From NCBI GenBank assembly GCA_903851465.1, contig CAINOI010000063.1, positions 1-63,675 of the forward strand: DNA of 63,675 nt, read 5' to 3'. Below are positions 19,216 through 27,068 of this stretch, piece by piece (the stretch's first letter is position 1; each line of letters opens with the position of its first letter). The DNA comes from an uncultured Bacteroidota bacterium (lineage in GTDB: Bacteria > Bacteroidota > Bacteroidia > Chitinophagales > Chitinophagaceae). A program made the position numbers and the translations under genes. The notes under the pieces were generated by a model, which was not told where the DNA came from, did no database searches, and saw nothing but the letters and a program-made list of their open reading frames with translations.

Positions 19216-19602
19216 ATGACAAAAAGCACTAAGATGGCAACTAAAAGAAATTTATTCTTACCTCATTACGAACACAAGAGTCAACCACTAGCTTCTACTA
19301 GTGTATACTATAGACGTGTTTTAACGAACCTATTTAAAACGATTTGTATTTTGGGGGCATCCCTATTTATTGGCATTCTTGGTTATAAATTTTTAGGACC
19401 TATGAGTTGGATTGATGCATTGCACAATGCCTCTATGATTTTGAGCGGGATGGGACCTGTTGTTACGATTCAAACCAATGCAGGAAAATTGTTTTCTTCT
19501 TTTTATGCCATTTTTAGCGGTGTTGTTTTTATCACAAGTATTAGCATATTGATTGCACCAACTGCGCATCGTTTTTTTCACTCTATGAATCTTGAAGATT
19601 GA
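19216..19602 (+). CDS. Small membrane protein with a K+-channel-like pore-loop layout lacking the selectivity filter
   Basis: 128 residues from the ATG at 19216 (MTKSTK); the ATG at 19234 is an alternative. Two transmembrane helices (about residues 45-62 and 93-114) flank a re-entrant-like segment. The order ALHNASMILSGMG...TNAGKLFSSFYAIFSGVVFI mirrors the two-helix K+ channel module, where the pore helix leads into TVGYGD and then a GRLFaxxYalxG inner helix. The filter residues are replaced by SGMGPV, so potassium selectivity is not expected. Function unknown. Its stop overlaps the TTG start of queG (TTGA), so the two are coupled. Confidence 0.6.
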   Translation: MTKSTKMATKRNLFLPHYEHKSQPLASTSVYYRRVLTNLFKTICILGASLFIGILGYKFLGPMSWIDALHNASMILSGMGPVVTIQTNAGKLFSSFYAIFSGVVFITSISILIAPTAHRFFHSMNLED

Positions 19603-20534
19603 ACCAATTTAGGCATACTCAAATTATCAAAGACCTAGCGCTACAGCACGGATTTGATTTCTGTGGCATTGCAGAAGCCAAAGAATTAACCGAAGATGCG
19701 TTTAGATTAGAGCAATGGTTAGCAAAGGGTTTTCATGGAGAGATGCAATACATGGAAAAACATTTTGACTTAAGAATTAATCCTAAGAAATTAGTACCCG
19801 GCGCAAAATCCGTCATTACTTTTTTAAAAAATTATTACCCAGATCAAGCACAACCAACTGGCTTTCCAAAAATTGCTAAATACGCTTACGGCCAAGATTA
19901 CCATGAAGTGATCAAACTTTCATTGAATCAAATGCTGGATGCATTACGACAAAAAATTGGGCCAATTGAAGGCAGAGGATTTGTAGATTCAGCTCCAGTC
20001 TTAGAGCGTTCATGGGCATGGCTATCAGGCGCTGGTTGGATTGGCAAAAACGGCAACTTAATCCAACCTAAACAGGGTTCCTTTTTTTTCATAGCGAGCT
20101 TAATTGTTGACCTTGAATGTGTTTATGACCAGCCCATTACAAAAGATTACTGTGGCACTTGCACTAAATGTATTGATGCTTGTCCTACGCAAGCCATCTT
20201 GCCTAATAAAACCATTGAAGCCAACCATTGCATTAGTTACTACACCATTGAATTAAAAAAACAAACCATCGAAACTGGTGCTGATAGAGCCTATCAAGAC
20301 TGGGCATTTGGTTGTGATATTTGTCAGGATGTATGTCCTTGGAATCGATTTAGTCATCCACACCAAGAAGCAAAATTCAAACCTATTGAAGGCTTATTAA
20401 CCATGTCCAAAGAAGCATGGCTTGAAATGGAAGAAACTAGTTTTAAAGCAAGGTTTAAACAATCCCCTTTACTTAGATCAAAATTAACAGGAATTAAAAG
20501 AAATATCGAATACTTAAAAGACCAAGGTCAATAA
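19599..20534 (+). CDS. queG: Epoxyqueuosine reductase QueG
   Basis: 311 residues. Cobalamin- and Fe-S-dependent enzyme that reduces epoxyqueuosine to queuosine in tRNA. Two [4Fe-4S] motifs are visible: CGTCTKCIDACP near residues 188-199 and CDICQDVCPWN near 243-253, and the N-terminal HGFDFCGIAEA segment is typical. The start is a TTG overlapping the previous stop; the first downstream ATG would remove the conserved N-terminus. No other queuosine genes are in the window. Confidence 0.92.
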   Translation: MNQFRHTQIIKDLALQHGFDFCGIAEAKELTEDAFRLEQWLAKGFHGEMQYMEKHFDLRINPKKLVPGAKSVITFLKNYYPDQAQPTGFPKIAKYAYGQDYHEVIKLSLNQMLDALRQKIGPIEGRGFVDSAPVLERSWAWLSGAGWIGKNGNLIQPKQGSFFFIASLIVDLECVYDQPITKDYCGTCTKCIDACPTQAILPNKTIEANHCISYYTIELKKQTIETGADRAYQDWAFGCDICQDVCPWNRFSHPHQEAKFKPIEGLLTMSKEAWLEMEETSFKARFKQSPLLRSKLTGIKRNIEYLKDQGQ

Positions 20535-20546
20535 CAACTGAGGGAC

Positions 20547-21047
20547 TTATTTTAAACCTGTATTATCCGATAAAATACAAGCTGTTAAATTTTGAAGCTC
20601 TTCTTCCATCTTTGCACCTAAGACCTTTTCATTGAGCAAAGTCTGAAATTTTTCCCAAGGATACCAATTAACGTGTTGCTCAAAAGACCAGTGAATTACA
20701 TAAGTACCCTCTTTCAATGGCAGCCATTCTATCTCTACCTGATAAGGCGCTTGTCCTGTAGCTTCCCATTTTAAAACAACAGTGCTATCTGTGCTTGACA
20801 GCATTTGAATTGTTTGAGTGCCTACTCGCACAATACTATCTTGCACCATCACTGATTGGTCTTTCCAATCACTCATCCAACCTTTCCAAGCGGATAAATC
20901 TTTTACACAATGTTCGATTTGCAACTTAGTGGCATTGACTTCTACCGCCCTTGATGTAATTACAACCGAAGGAAATAAGCTAGCTATGGCTGTGATTAAA
21001 ATGCTTATCACTAATGCACTTATGATTGCAAAACGAATCAGTTTCAT
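20547..21047 (-). CDS. Membrane-anchored SRPBCC (START-like) protein
   Basis: 166 residues from the ATG at 21047 (MKLIRFAI). An N-terminal transmembrane helix (about 5-27) precedes a domain with the pattern of the polyketide-cyclase/START-like fold: AVEVNATKLQIEHCVKDLSAWKGW near the start, a YQVEIEW strand, and the long C-terminal helix LGAKMEEELQNL. No specific ligand is indicated. It is the third gene of an sppA / ABC permease / SRPBCC operon, beginning 1 nt after the permease stop. Confidence 0.65.
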   Translation of the reverse strand: MKLIRFAIISALVISILITAIASLFPSVVITSRAVEVNATKLQIEHCVKDLSAWKGWMSDWKDQSVMVQDSIVRVGTQTIQMLSSTDSTVVLKWEATGQAPYQVEIEWLPLKEGTYVIHWSFEQHVNWYPWEKFQTLLNEKVLGAKMEEELQNLTACILSDNTGLK

Positions 21048-21048
21048 T

Positions 21049-22152
21049 TTATTCCCATTTAAATATTTTAAATGCAGCCGCATACACAATGACAATCCAT
21101 CCAAAAAGAATCGCAATATCAGTTGCAACTGAAAATAAATTTGCACCCTCAAAAGCAATTTCACGCATCGCATTGTTGAAATGCGTTAACGGTAAAATAT
21201 TGCAAAAAGGTTGCAGCCATTTAGGAAAGGAATCAATTGAAAAGAAAGTGCCTGCTAATAAAAATTGAGGCAAGGTAATTAAATTAGCAAATGGTGGAAT
21301 GGTACTTTCATTTTTTGCAACGCCACTAACAATAAAACCAAAACCCATAAATAAAACCAATGCAATGAAACTAAGTGCCATAATATTCAAAAAAGTAACC
21401 CATCCATGAACTAGGGTGAAATTGAATGCAAAATGGCCAATGCCAATAATAATGACCGCAGTCAACAGTTGAAATATGACTCTACTTAAGGCTTCGCCTA
21501 AAATAATATACAAACGCCTAATGGGTGTAGCGTAAAATCTTTTTAAAACCAGTTGTTGTCTTAAATTAAAAAATAAAAATGCCACCCCAAAAACACCAGA
21601 ACTTAATAAGGAAAATCCAAGTTGTCCAGGCAAAATAAAATCGATTGTGCGATAGGTTCTGCCAGGCACTTCAATGACTTCGTTCTTCACCACTGCAATA
21701 CTAGGCGCATCTTTAAACTGCGTTGCATTGATATTTGCAATCAATGCATTTAAGATGGATTTAATTAATTGGATATTTTGTGGATTCGCAGCTGCCGAAC
21801 TCGTTAATTGTATTTGATAAGGCTGACTAGGCTTTTGAGTAGGTTGGATATCTATCAATGCTGTAATCCTCCCCTTTGCCAGTTCTGCATTCATCGTTGC
21901 CTGATCCGCTGTTACAAATTTTAAGCCTGCCAAGGACTTTACCTTTTCATAGACCACATTGGTGGTATCGGCATTTGGCGCTAAAGCAACTTTTACATTG
22001 ATATTCCCACCACTACTTAAGAAACCAAATACTAAAATGAATATCAGCGGAAATAAAATACTAAAAACAATCGCAGAAGGGCTTCTCAATATGGAGCGCA
22101 AGCTTGCCTTCGTAATAGCAAGCATCGCTTTTATTTGACTGTATGAACGCAT
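21049..22152 (-). CDS. ABC-2 type transporter permease (YhgE/DrrB-like, ABC2_membrane_3)
   Basis: 367 residues from the ATG at 22152 (MRSYSQIK). The first helix near residues 25-45 (SAIVFSILFPLIFILVFGFL) is followed by a periplasmic domain of about 130 residues and five to six further helices. The segment FILPGQLGFSLLSSGVFGVAFLFF is characteristic of ABC-2 exporters. No ATP-binding subunit is encoded next to it, so the partner must be elsewhere. The gene starts 4 nt after the sppA stop. Confidence 0.8.
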   Translation of the reverse strand: MRSYSQIKAMLAITKASLRSILRSPSAIVFSILFPLIFILVFGFLSSGGNINVKVALAPNADTTNVVYEKVKSLAGLKFVTADQATMNAELAKGRITALIDIQPTQKPSQPYQIQLTSSAAANPQNIQLIKSILNALIANINATQFKDAPSIAVVKNEVIEVPGRTYRTIDFILPGQLGFSLLSSGVFGVAFLFFNLRQQLVLKRFYATPIRRLYIILGEALSRVIFQLLTAVIIIGIGHFAFNFTLVHGWVTFLNIMALSFIALVLFMGFGFIVSGVAKNESTIPPFANLITLPQFLLAGTFFSIDSFPKWLQPFCNILPLTHFNNAMREIAFEGANLFSVATDIAILFGWIVIVYAAAFKIFKWE

Positions 22153-22156
22153 GATA

Positions 22157-23914
22157 TTAGGGCTGTTTAACCACAAATATAGGCATTCGTGCTTGAGGGG
22201 CACCAACCATTTGCTGAACTGTCTTCAGATGTTGAAAAATCTGCCACTGGCTAGCGCCTATTTCAGATTCAATTGATTTTACTTTAACATAATCCTTATA
22301 ATCCTCAATAAAATCTTCAATAAATGATTTTGATTCTGGGTAAGATTTAATACTATACCCTTTTAGTTTCGCCATTTTAGCTGCAGATGCAAGGGCGTCA
22401 TTTAAAGTACCAATTTTATCTACTAATCCTACAGTAATGGCATCAGAACCCAACCATACTCGGCCTTGCGCAATAGAATCAATATATTCAATTGATTTTT
22501 TTCTGCCCTTTGCGACCCTTGATTTAAATGTGTTATAAATACTATCCACGCCAGATTGCATCATTTTTTGCTCCATCGCATTAAGGGGTCTTGTGGATGT
22601 TGGTGCATCAGCATAGGTTGCCGTTTTTACGCCATCAAAAGTCACCCCTAATTTATTTTTCATGAATCCAGCAATATTTGGAACGACTGTAAATACACCT
22701 ATTGAACCTGTAATGGAATTGGCATCTGCATAAATAGAGTCAGCGCCACAAGCTATATAATAACCCCCAGAAGCAGCAACATCGCCCATACTCACAATGA
22801 CTGGAATCTTTGATTTAATCAATTCAATTTCTCTCCAGATAATATCACTAGCTAAGGCACTTCCTCCTGGTGAATTCACTCTTAAGACCAATGCATCAAT
22901 GGATTCGTCGGCTCTTATCTTTTGGAGCATCATCCTAAAATCATCACTTGCAATTGAACCTTTAACCCCTTTGCCCATCACAATATCCCCGTCCGCATAG
23001 ACCACCGCAATTTTACCAGCACCTGTCCCTCTTAGCGGAACCGACTTGGCATATTCTTTCATTGAAACAAATGGGATATCATTTTCTTTAACCCCATTTA
23101 ATTTTTTTGCAATTATTTTCTTCAATTGATCATCATAAATCAATCCATCCACCAATCCATTTGACAATGCATCTTGTGCTGATTGAATTTTTGCATCATT
23201 CGCCAAAGCCTTCAACTTGTCTGGTGCAATTTGTCTTGCACTAGCTACTGTATTGATAAAATGATCGTATAATCCATTTAACCATATTCCTGTTTGTAGT
23301 TTATTCGCATCTGACATTTTTGAATATCTAAATGGTTCTGTTGCACTTTTAAATTTGCCAGCATAAAACACTTGCATCTCCACCTCTAATTTATCCAACA
23401 TCCCTTTTAAGAAAACGGTCTCTAAAGAAAATCCGCTAAACTCCAATCCCCCTTGCGGATGGGTATAGATTTGGTTTGCCACATTGCCAATCCAATATCC
23501 TTTTTGAGAAATGGTTTCACCGTATGCAAAAATAAATTTGTTGCTTTTTTTGAAATCAACCAGGGCATTTCTAAGCTCCTCTGAACTAGCATACCCGTTT
23601 GAATTTTGTTGGCATTTAATGTAGATGCCTTTAATATTTGAATCTTTTTTAGCATGTTGAATCAATCCAATCATTGTCGTTAAGCTTGGTACTTTCCCTT
23701 TGCCTGGATTCAATAATTCTGTAAATGGATCGGAAACTTCTTTTTCGGTGAAATTATCTGCAAGGTCAATCACCAATACCGCATTGGATGCCACTGCAAC
23801 TGGTTCGTCAGATGAAAAAGCTGCAGCAAAACCAACCAATAGGAAAAAACCTACAATGGTAAAAACAAATAAAGCAAGTAATGCAGCGAGGAATGACTTA
23901 AAGAAAATTTTCAT
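22157..23914 (-). CDS. sppA: Signal peptide peptidase SppA (67 kDa type)
   Basis: 585 residues from the ATG at 23914 (MKIFFKSF). Inner-membrane Ser-Lys peptidase of the S49 family that degrades cleaved signal peptides. One N-terminal membrane helix (about 5-33), then two tandem S49 domains. The nucleophile Ser lies in MGDVAASGGYYIACGAD, followed by the ANSITGSIGV segment. The Lys/Gly residues of the first domain are within FAYGETISQKGYWIGN. The frame continues upstream to 24022 without signal-peptide features, so the internal ATG is used. First gene of the operon with the ABC permease. Confidence 0.92.
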   Translation of the reverse strand: MKIFFKSFLAALLALFVFTIVGFFLLVGFAAAFSSDEPVAVASNAVLVIDLADNFTEKEVSDPFTELLNPGKGKVPSLTTMIGLIQHAKKDSNIKGIYIKCQQNSNGYASSEELRNALVDFKKSNKFIFAYGETISQKGYWIGNVANQIYTHPQGGLEFSGFSLETVFLKGMLDKLEVEMQVFYAGKFKSATEPFRYSKMSDANKLQTGIWLNGLYDHFINTVASARQIAPDKLKALANDAKIQSAQDALSNGLVDGLIYDDQLKKIIAKKLNGVKENDIPFVSMKEYAKSVPLRGTGAGKIAVVYADGDIVMGKGVKGSIASDDFRMMLQKIRADESIDALVLRVNSPGGSALASDIIWREIELIKSKIPVIVSMGDVAASGGYYIACGADSIYADANSITGSIGVFTVVPNIAGFMKNKLGVTFDGVKTATYADAPTSTRPLNAMEQKMMQSGVDSIYNTFKSRVAKGRKKSIEYIDSIAQGRVWLGSDAITVGLVDKIGTLNDALASAAKMAKLKGYSIKSYPESKSFIEDFIEDYKDYVKVKSIESEIGASQWQIFQHLKTVQQMVGAPQARMPIFVVKQP

Positions 23915-24013
23915 AAAAAAGATTGATTGTAAAAGAAATCTAAAATAGCAACAAAAAAATAAAGGTTGCCTTGTAAAATTATGGATATTTGCGTTCATTT
24001 TCAGCATACTTCT

Positions 24014-24502
24014 ATGAACCATGTATACCTCATGATAGGCGGCAATATAGGGAACCGTTTGGCCAATTTAGAAAATGCTCGAAATAGCATTGAACAAAGA
24101 TGTGGTCCCATTCAAAAGCAATCCTCCATCTATGAAACCGAAGCTTGGGGATTTAAAGACCAGCCTGCATTTTTCAACCAAGCGTTATGCATTGAAACTG
24201 CATTAATCCCTCAAGATTTAATGTCCACCCTTTTAACAATTGAGTTAGATATGGGTCGAGAAAGATTGATACCCCTCGGGCCTAGGACTATAGATTTGGA
24301 CATCATCTATTATAACCAAACAATCATTGAAGCGCCCGGTTTGAGTATTCCACACCCTAAACTAGCAGCACGCAACTTTGTTTTGGCACCCTTAGTTGAA
24401 ATTGCCCCTGATTTCGAGCACCCCATCCTTAAAAAAACCAATTTTCAGCTCTACGAAGCTTCAACTGACGCATCGGTTGTGTATAAAAAAACCGACCTAT
24501 AA
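24014..24502 (+). CDS. folK: 6-hydroxymethyl-7,8-dihydropterin pyrophosphokinase
   Basis: 162 residues from the ATG at 24014 (MNHVYLMIGGN). Transfers pyrophosphate from ATP to hydroxymethyldihydropterin in folate synthesis. Family motifs: YLMIGGNIGNR at the start, YETEAWGFKDQPAFFNQ near residue 40-56, and GPRTIDLDIIYY near 95, where the two Asp bind magnesium. A GATATTTG box at 23984-23991 lies 22 nt upstream and supports this start. Confidence 0.93.
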   Translation: MNHVYLMIGGNIGNRLANLENARNSIEQRCGPIQKQSSIYETEAWGFKDQPAFFNQALCIETALIPQDLMSTLLTIELDMGRERLIPLGPRTIDLDIIYYNQTIIEAPGLSIPHPKLAARNFVLAPLVEIAPDFEHPILKKTNFQLYEASTDASVVYKKTDL

Positions 24503-24515
24503 AGGATCCAAAACT

Positions 24516-24523
24516 TATCTTTG
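24516..24523 (+). promoter_or_regulatory. -7 box (TATCTTTG) for the deoxynucleoside kinase
   Basis: Perfect TAnnTTTG with 21 nt to the ATG at 24545, so the kinase has its own promoter within the folK-kinase gap. Confidence 0.6.
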
Positions 24524-24544
24524 TCCGCAAGTATTAGAAGCATT

Positions 24545-25177
24545 ATGAAGCATCATTTTATAGCAATTGAGGGGAATATTGGTGCAGGAAAGACCACACT
24601 ATCACAATTACTAGCACAGCATTATAATGCAAAACTAGTTTTAGAGGAATTTGCGGACAACCCATTTTTGACAAAATTTTACGAGAACCCAAAACAATAT
24701 GCTTTTCCATTGGAGTTGTTTTTTTTAGCGGAACGGTTCAAGCAACAACAAGAAATGGTGAAGTCCAACGACCTGTTTCAAAATGTGACTGTTTCGGATT
24801 ATATTTTTACCAAATGCTTACTGTTTGCAAAGGTGAATTTACCAGAGGAAGAATTTAGATTATATCAAAAAATGTTTGATGTCTTTGTACAACAATTGAC
24901 TCCACCGGATATCTTGATTTATTTACATGCGCCAGTCAATAAATTACAGGGGAATATTAAAAAAAGGAATCGGAAATTTGAACAATCCATCCCCGACGAA
25001 TACTTATTTAAATTACAAGAAACCTATACCAGCTATATCAAGCAACATAATATCAAAACTATTTTTATTGATGCTAGCAATGCAGATTTCTTATACAACG
25101 AAAAGCATTTTAAAATTATTACTGACGCACTAGACAAAGACCTTGAAGAAGGTCAACATTATTTTACACTTCCCTAA
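24545..25177 (+). CDS. Deoxynucleoside kinase (dGK/dAK-like)
   Basis: 210 residues from the ATG at 24545 (MKHHFIAIEG). Phosphorylates deoxynucleosides in the salvage pathway. The P-loop GNIGAGKTT is at residues 10-18, the acceptor-site Glu is in LVLEEFADNPFL, and the ERF segment near residue 62 fits the dNK family. The lid KKRNRKFEQSIP has the expected arginines near residue 140. Which base it prefers is not readable. Confidence 0.88.
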   Translation: MKHHFIAIEGNIGAGKTTLSQLLAQHYNAKLVLEEFADNPFLTKFYENPKQYAFPLELFFLAERFKQQQEMVKSNDLFQNVTVSDYIFTKCLLFAKVNLPEEEFRLYQKMFDVFVQQLTPPDILIYLHAPVNKLQGNIKKRNRKFEQSIPDEYLFKLQETYTSYIKQHNIKTIFIDASNADFLYNEKHFKIITDALDKDLEEGQHYFTLP

Positions 25178-25198
25178 GCATACCCTATTCAAACTGTT

Positions 25199-26449
25199 AT
25201 GGAGCAAAATGCATCACAATTAACCAAAGACCCATTTGCAGCGTTAAGAATCAACGAGTTTAGGAATTTAATGACTGGACGCTTTTTGTTTATCATGGGC
25301 TTAAGAATGATGGGGACATTAGTAGGCTGGTGGATTTATGAATTAACCAATGAACCTTTTGCCATTGGACTGATAGGTTTAGCAGAAGTTATTCCTGCAG
25401 TATCGCTTGCCTTGTACGCTGGGCATGTAATTGATAAAAGCGAGAAAAGAAAGATCATTTTAACAGGCGTTTCGCTTTACTTTCTTTGCGCAATAAGTTT
25501 ATTACTGTTATCCTCCTATGGTAAAACACAATTAGGTAACCTACAAATAGCCATTGGCATATATTTCGTCATCTTTTGTACTGGTATCATACGTTCTTTC
25601 ACAGGTCCTGGATTTGGTACTTTGGTGGGTGAAATAGTGCCAAAAAATTTATTACAAAATGCCACCACTTGGAGTCAAGGCATGTGGCTGAGTGCCTCTG
25701 TTGTAGGACACGCAAGTGTTGGTTTTATGATTGCAGGATTTGGCATTCATGGTTCATTAATACTGGTGGTTGCTTTAGTTGCAATTGGATTTTTCTTTAT
25801 CCAAAAAATTAGTGTGAAGCCTCCACACCCAACTGTAGTAGAACAAAAACCATTAGAGAGTGTGAAAGAAGGATTGCGTTTTGTATTAAATACCAAAGAA
25901 TTATTGGGCGCATTATCATTGGACTTATTTGCAGTCCTTTTTGGTGGCGCAGTCGCCATGGTACCGGTATTTGCGAGAGATATTTTAAAAGTAGGCCCTA
26001 TCGGTTTTGGCTGGCTTAACGCGGCAACAGATATTGGCGCGATGCTCATTATTGTACTCATTACATTGTTCCCTGTTACACAAAAACAAGGGAAAAAATT
26101 ATTACTTGCAGTCGCAGGCTTTGGTATTTGTATTATTGTTTTTGCTGTTTCAAAAATATTTTGGATCTCATTTGCTGCATTGTTAATGAGTGGTATTTTA
26201 GATGGATTTAGCATGATTGTTCGAGGCACCATTGTTCAACTCAAAACGCCTAGCCATATGCGCGGAAGGGTGATGTCCGTAAATTCTATGTTCATCAATA
26301 GCAGTAACGAATTGGGACAATTTGAAAGCGGTTTGGCAGCAAGGGCAATGGGCGTTATACCTTCGGTCATATTTGGTGGCGTAATGACCATTTTAGTCGT
26401 GATCACCACTTGGTTTAAAGCGCCAAAATTAAAAGAAATGGAATATTGA
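25199..26449 (+). CDS. MFS transporter (MFS_3 / EntS-like)
   Basis: 416 residues, about 12 transmembrane helices. Begins LRINEFRNLMTGRFLFIMG, typical of the MFS_3 group that includes the enterobactin exporter. The cytoplasmic loop between TM2 and TM3 is AGHVIDKSEKRKIIL, a form of motif A. The loop MRGRVMSVNSMFINSSNELG near residue 355 is also characteristic. Substrate unknown. It starts 21 nt after the kinase stop and ends 1 nt before the convergent Cys-cluster gene. Confidence 0.82.
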   Translation: MEQNASQLTKDPFAALRINEFRNLMTGRFLFIMGLRMMGTLVGWWIYELTNEPFAIGLIGLAEVIPAVSLALYAGHVIDKSEKRKIILTGVSLYFLCAISLLLLSSYGKTQLGNLQIAIGIYFVIFCTGIIRSFTGPGFGTLVGEIVPKNLLQNATTWSQGMWLSASVVGHASVGFMIAGFGIHGSLILVVALVAIGFFFIQKISVKPPHPTVVEQKPLESVKEGLRFVLNTKELLGALSLDLFAVLFGGAVAMVPVFARDILKVGPIGFGWLNAATDIGAMLIIVLITLFPVTQKQGKKLLLAVAGFGICIIVFAVSKIFWISFAALLMSGILDGFSMIVRGTIVQLKTPSHMRGRVMSVNSMFINSSNELGQFESGLAARAMGVIPSVIFGGVMTILVVITTWFKAPKLKEMEY

Positions 26450-26929
26450 TTATTTGGCAATAAGTGCATTCATAACATCATGCACAATAGGACAGAATTC
26501 CGCATTTTTCATTGTGATTGGAATGCGTTTAAAAAAAACATCTTCGTCGGTGTAAGGAAACCTTTGGCAATCTGTTGGTCGATGATCATAAATACTACAA
26601 GCATTGTCATTGCCTAAAAAAGGACAAGGCCTTGTCTTAGAAACATAGTCGCCTTCTTCATCCATACTTAAATACTGGTCTATAAAAGCAGTCTCTTTCA
26701 TACCCATGTATTTGCTGATTCTTTTAATGTCTGGCATTTTGAATCTTGGAGAATAATTTTTGCAACATCTGGCACAATCCAAACAATCAATTTTTTCAAA
26801 CGCAGCTTCGTGCAAATCTGGTAATTGCTTTAAAATAACACGCTTATCCACCCTTTTAAGAAAGTTCTGGAATTTCTTAAGTTGTTCTGGGGCTGGCGTG
26901 TCAAATAAGTGTTCAGTGTTTGCTTGCAT
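26450..26929 (-). CDS. YkgJ family cysteine cluster protein
   Basis: 159 residues. Contains CLDCARCCKNY near residue 50, then PCPFLGNDNACSIYDHRPTDCQRFPYT, the conserved arrangement of at least seven cysteines that defines the YkgJ/CxxCxxCC family and probably binds zinc or an Fe-S cluster. A Cys near the C-terminus (AEFCPIV) completes the set. Biochemical role unknown. The gene has its own promoter box. Confidence 0.85.
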   Translation of the reverse strand: MQANTEHLFDTPAPEQLKKFQNFLKRVDKRVILKQLPDLHEAAFEKIDCLDCARCCKNYSPRFKMPDIKRISKYMGMKETAFIDQYLSMDEEGDYVSKTRPCPFLGNDNACSIYDHRPTDCQRFPYTDEDVFFKRIPITMKNAEFCPIVHDVMNALIAK

Positions 26930-26938
26930 AATAGATCA

Positions 26939-26946
26939 CAAAAGTA
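26939..26946 (-). promoter_or_regulatory. -7 box (TACTTTTG) for the YkgJ-family gene
   Basis: Perfect TAnnTTTG on the minus strand, 9 nt before the ATG at 26929. Confidence 0.55.
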
Positions 26947-27028
26947 AACTATTTAGTCCTCATCCACAAGCTTTCCCCATTCGACTGAATTTTGCGACCT
27001 AACCCTTTTTAAGGCGGCCCTAATAGCC

Positions 27029-27036
27029 TATCTTTG
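27029..27036 (+). promoter_or_regulatory. -7 box (TATCTTTG) for gcvP
   Basis: Perfect TAnnTTTG, 32 nt before the ATG at 27069. It overlaps the GTG at 27036, which therefore cannot be the translation start. Confidence 0.6.
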
Positions 27037-27068
27037 TGCCAATTTTTAACCTTTTCAATTCCGTCGAA

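Noticed and set aside
19216..19602. Functional potassium channel
   Set aside because: Topology is similar but the TVGYG-type filter is missing, so it is reported only as channel-like.
25747..26232. 161-codon antisense frame in the MFS_3 gene
   Set aside because: Shadow of a hydrophobic coding region; Pro/Asn/Thr-rich translation, no promoter box.
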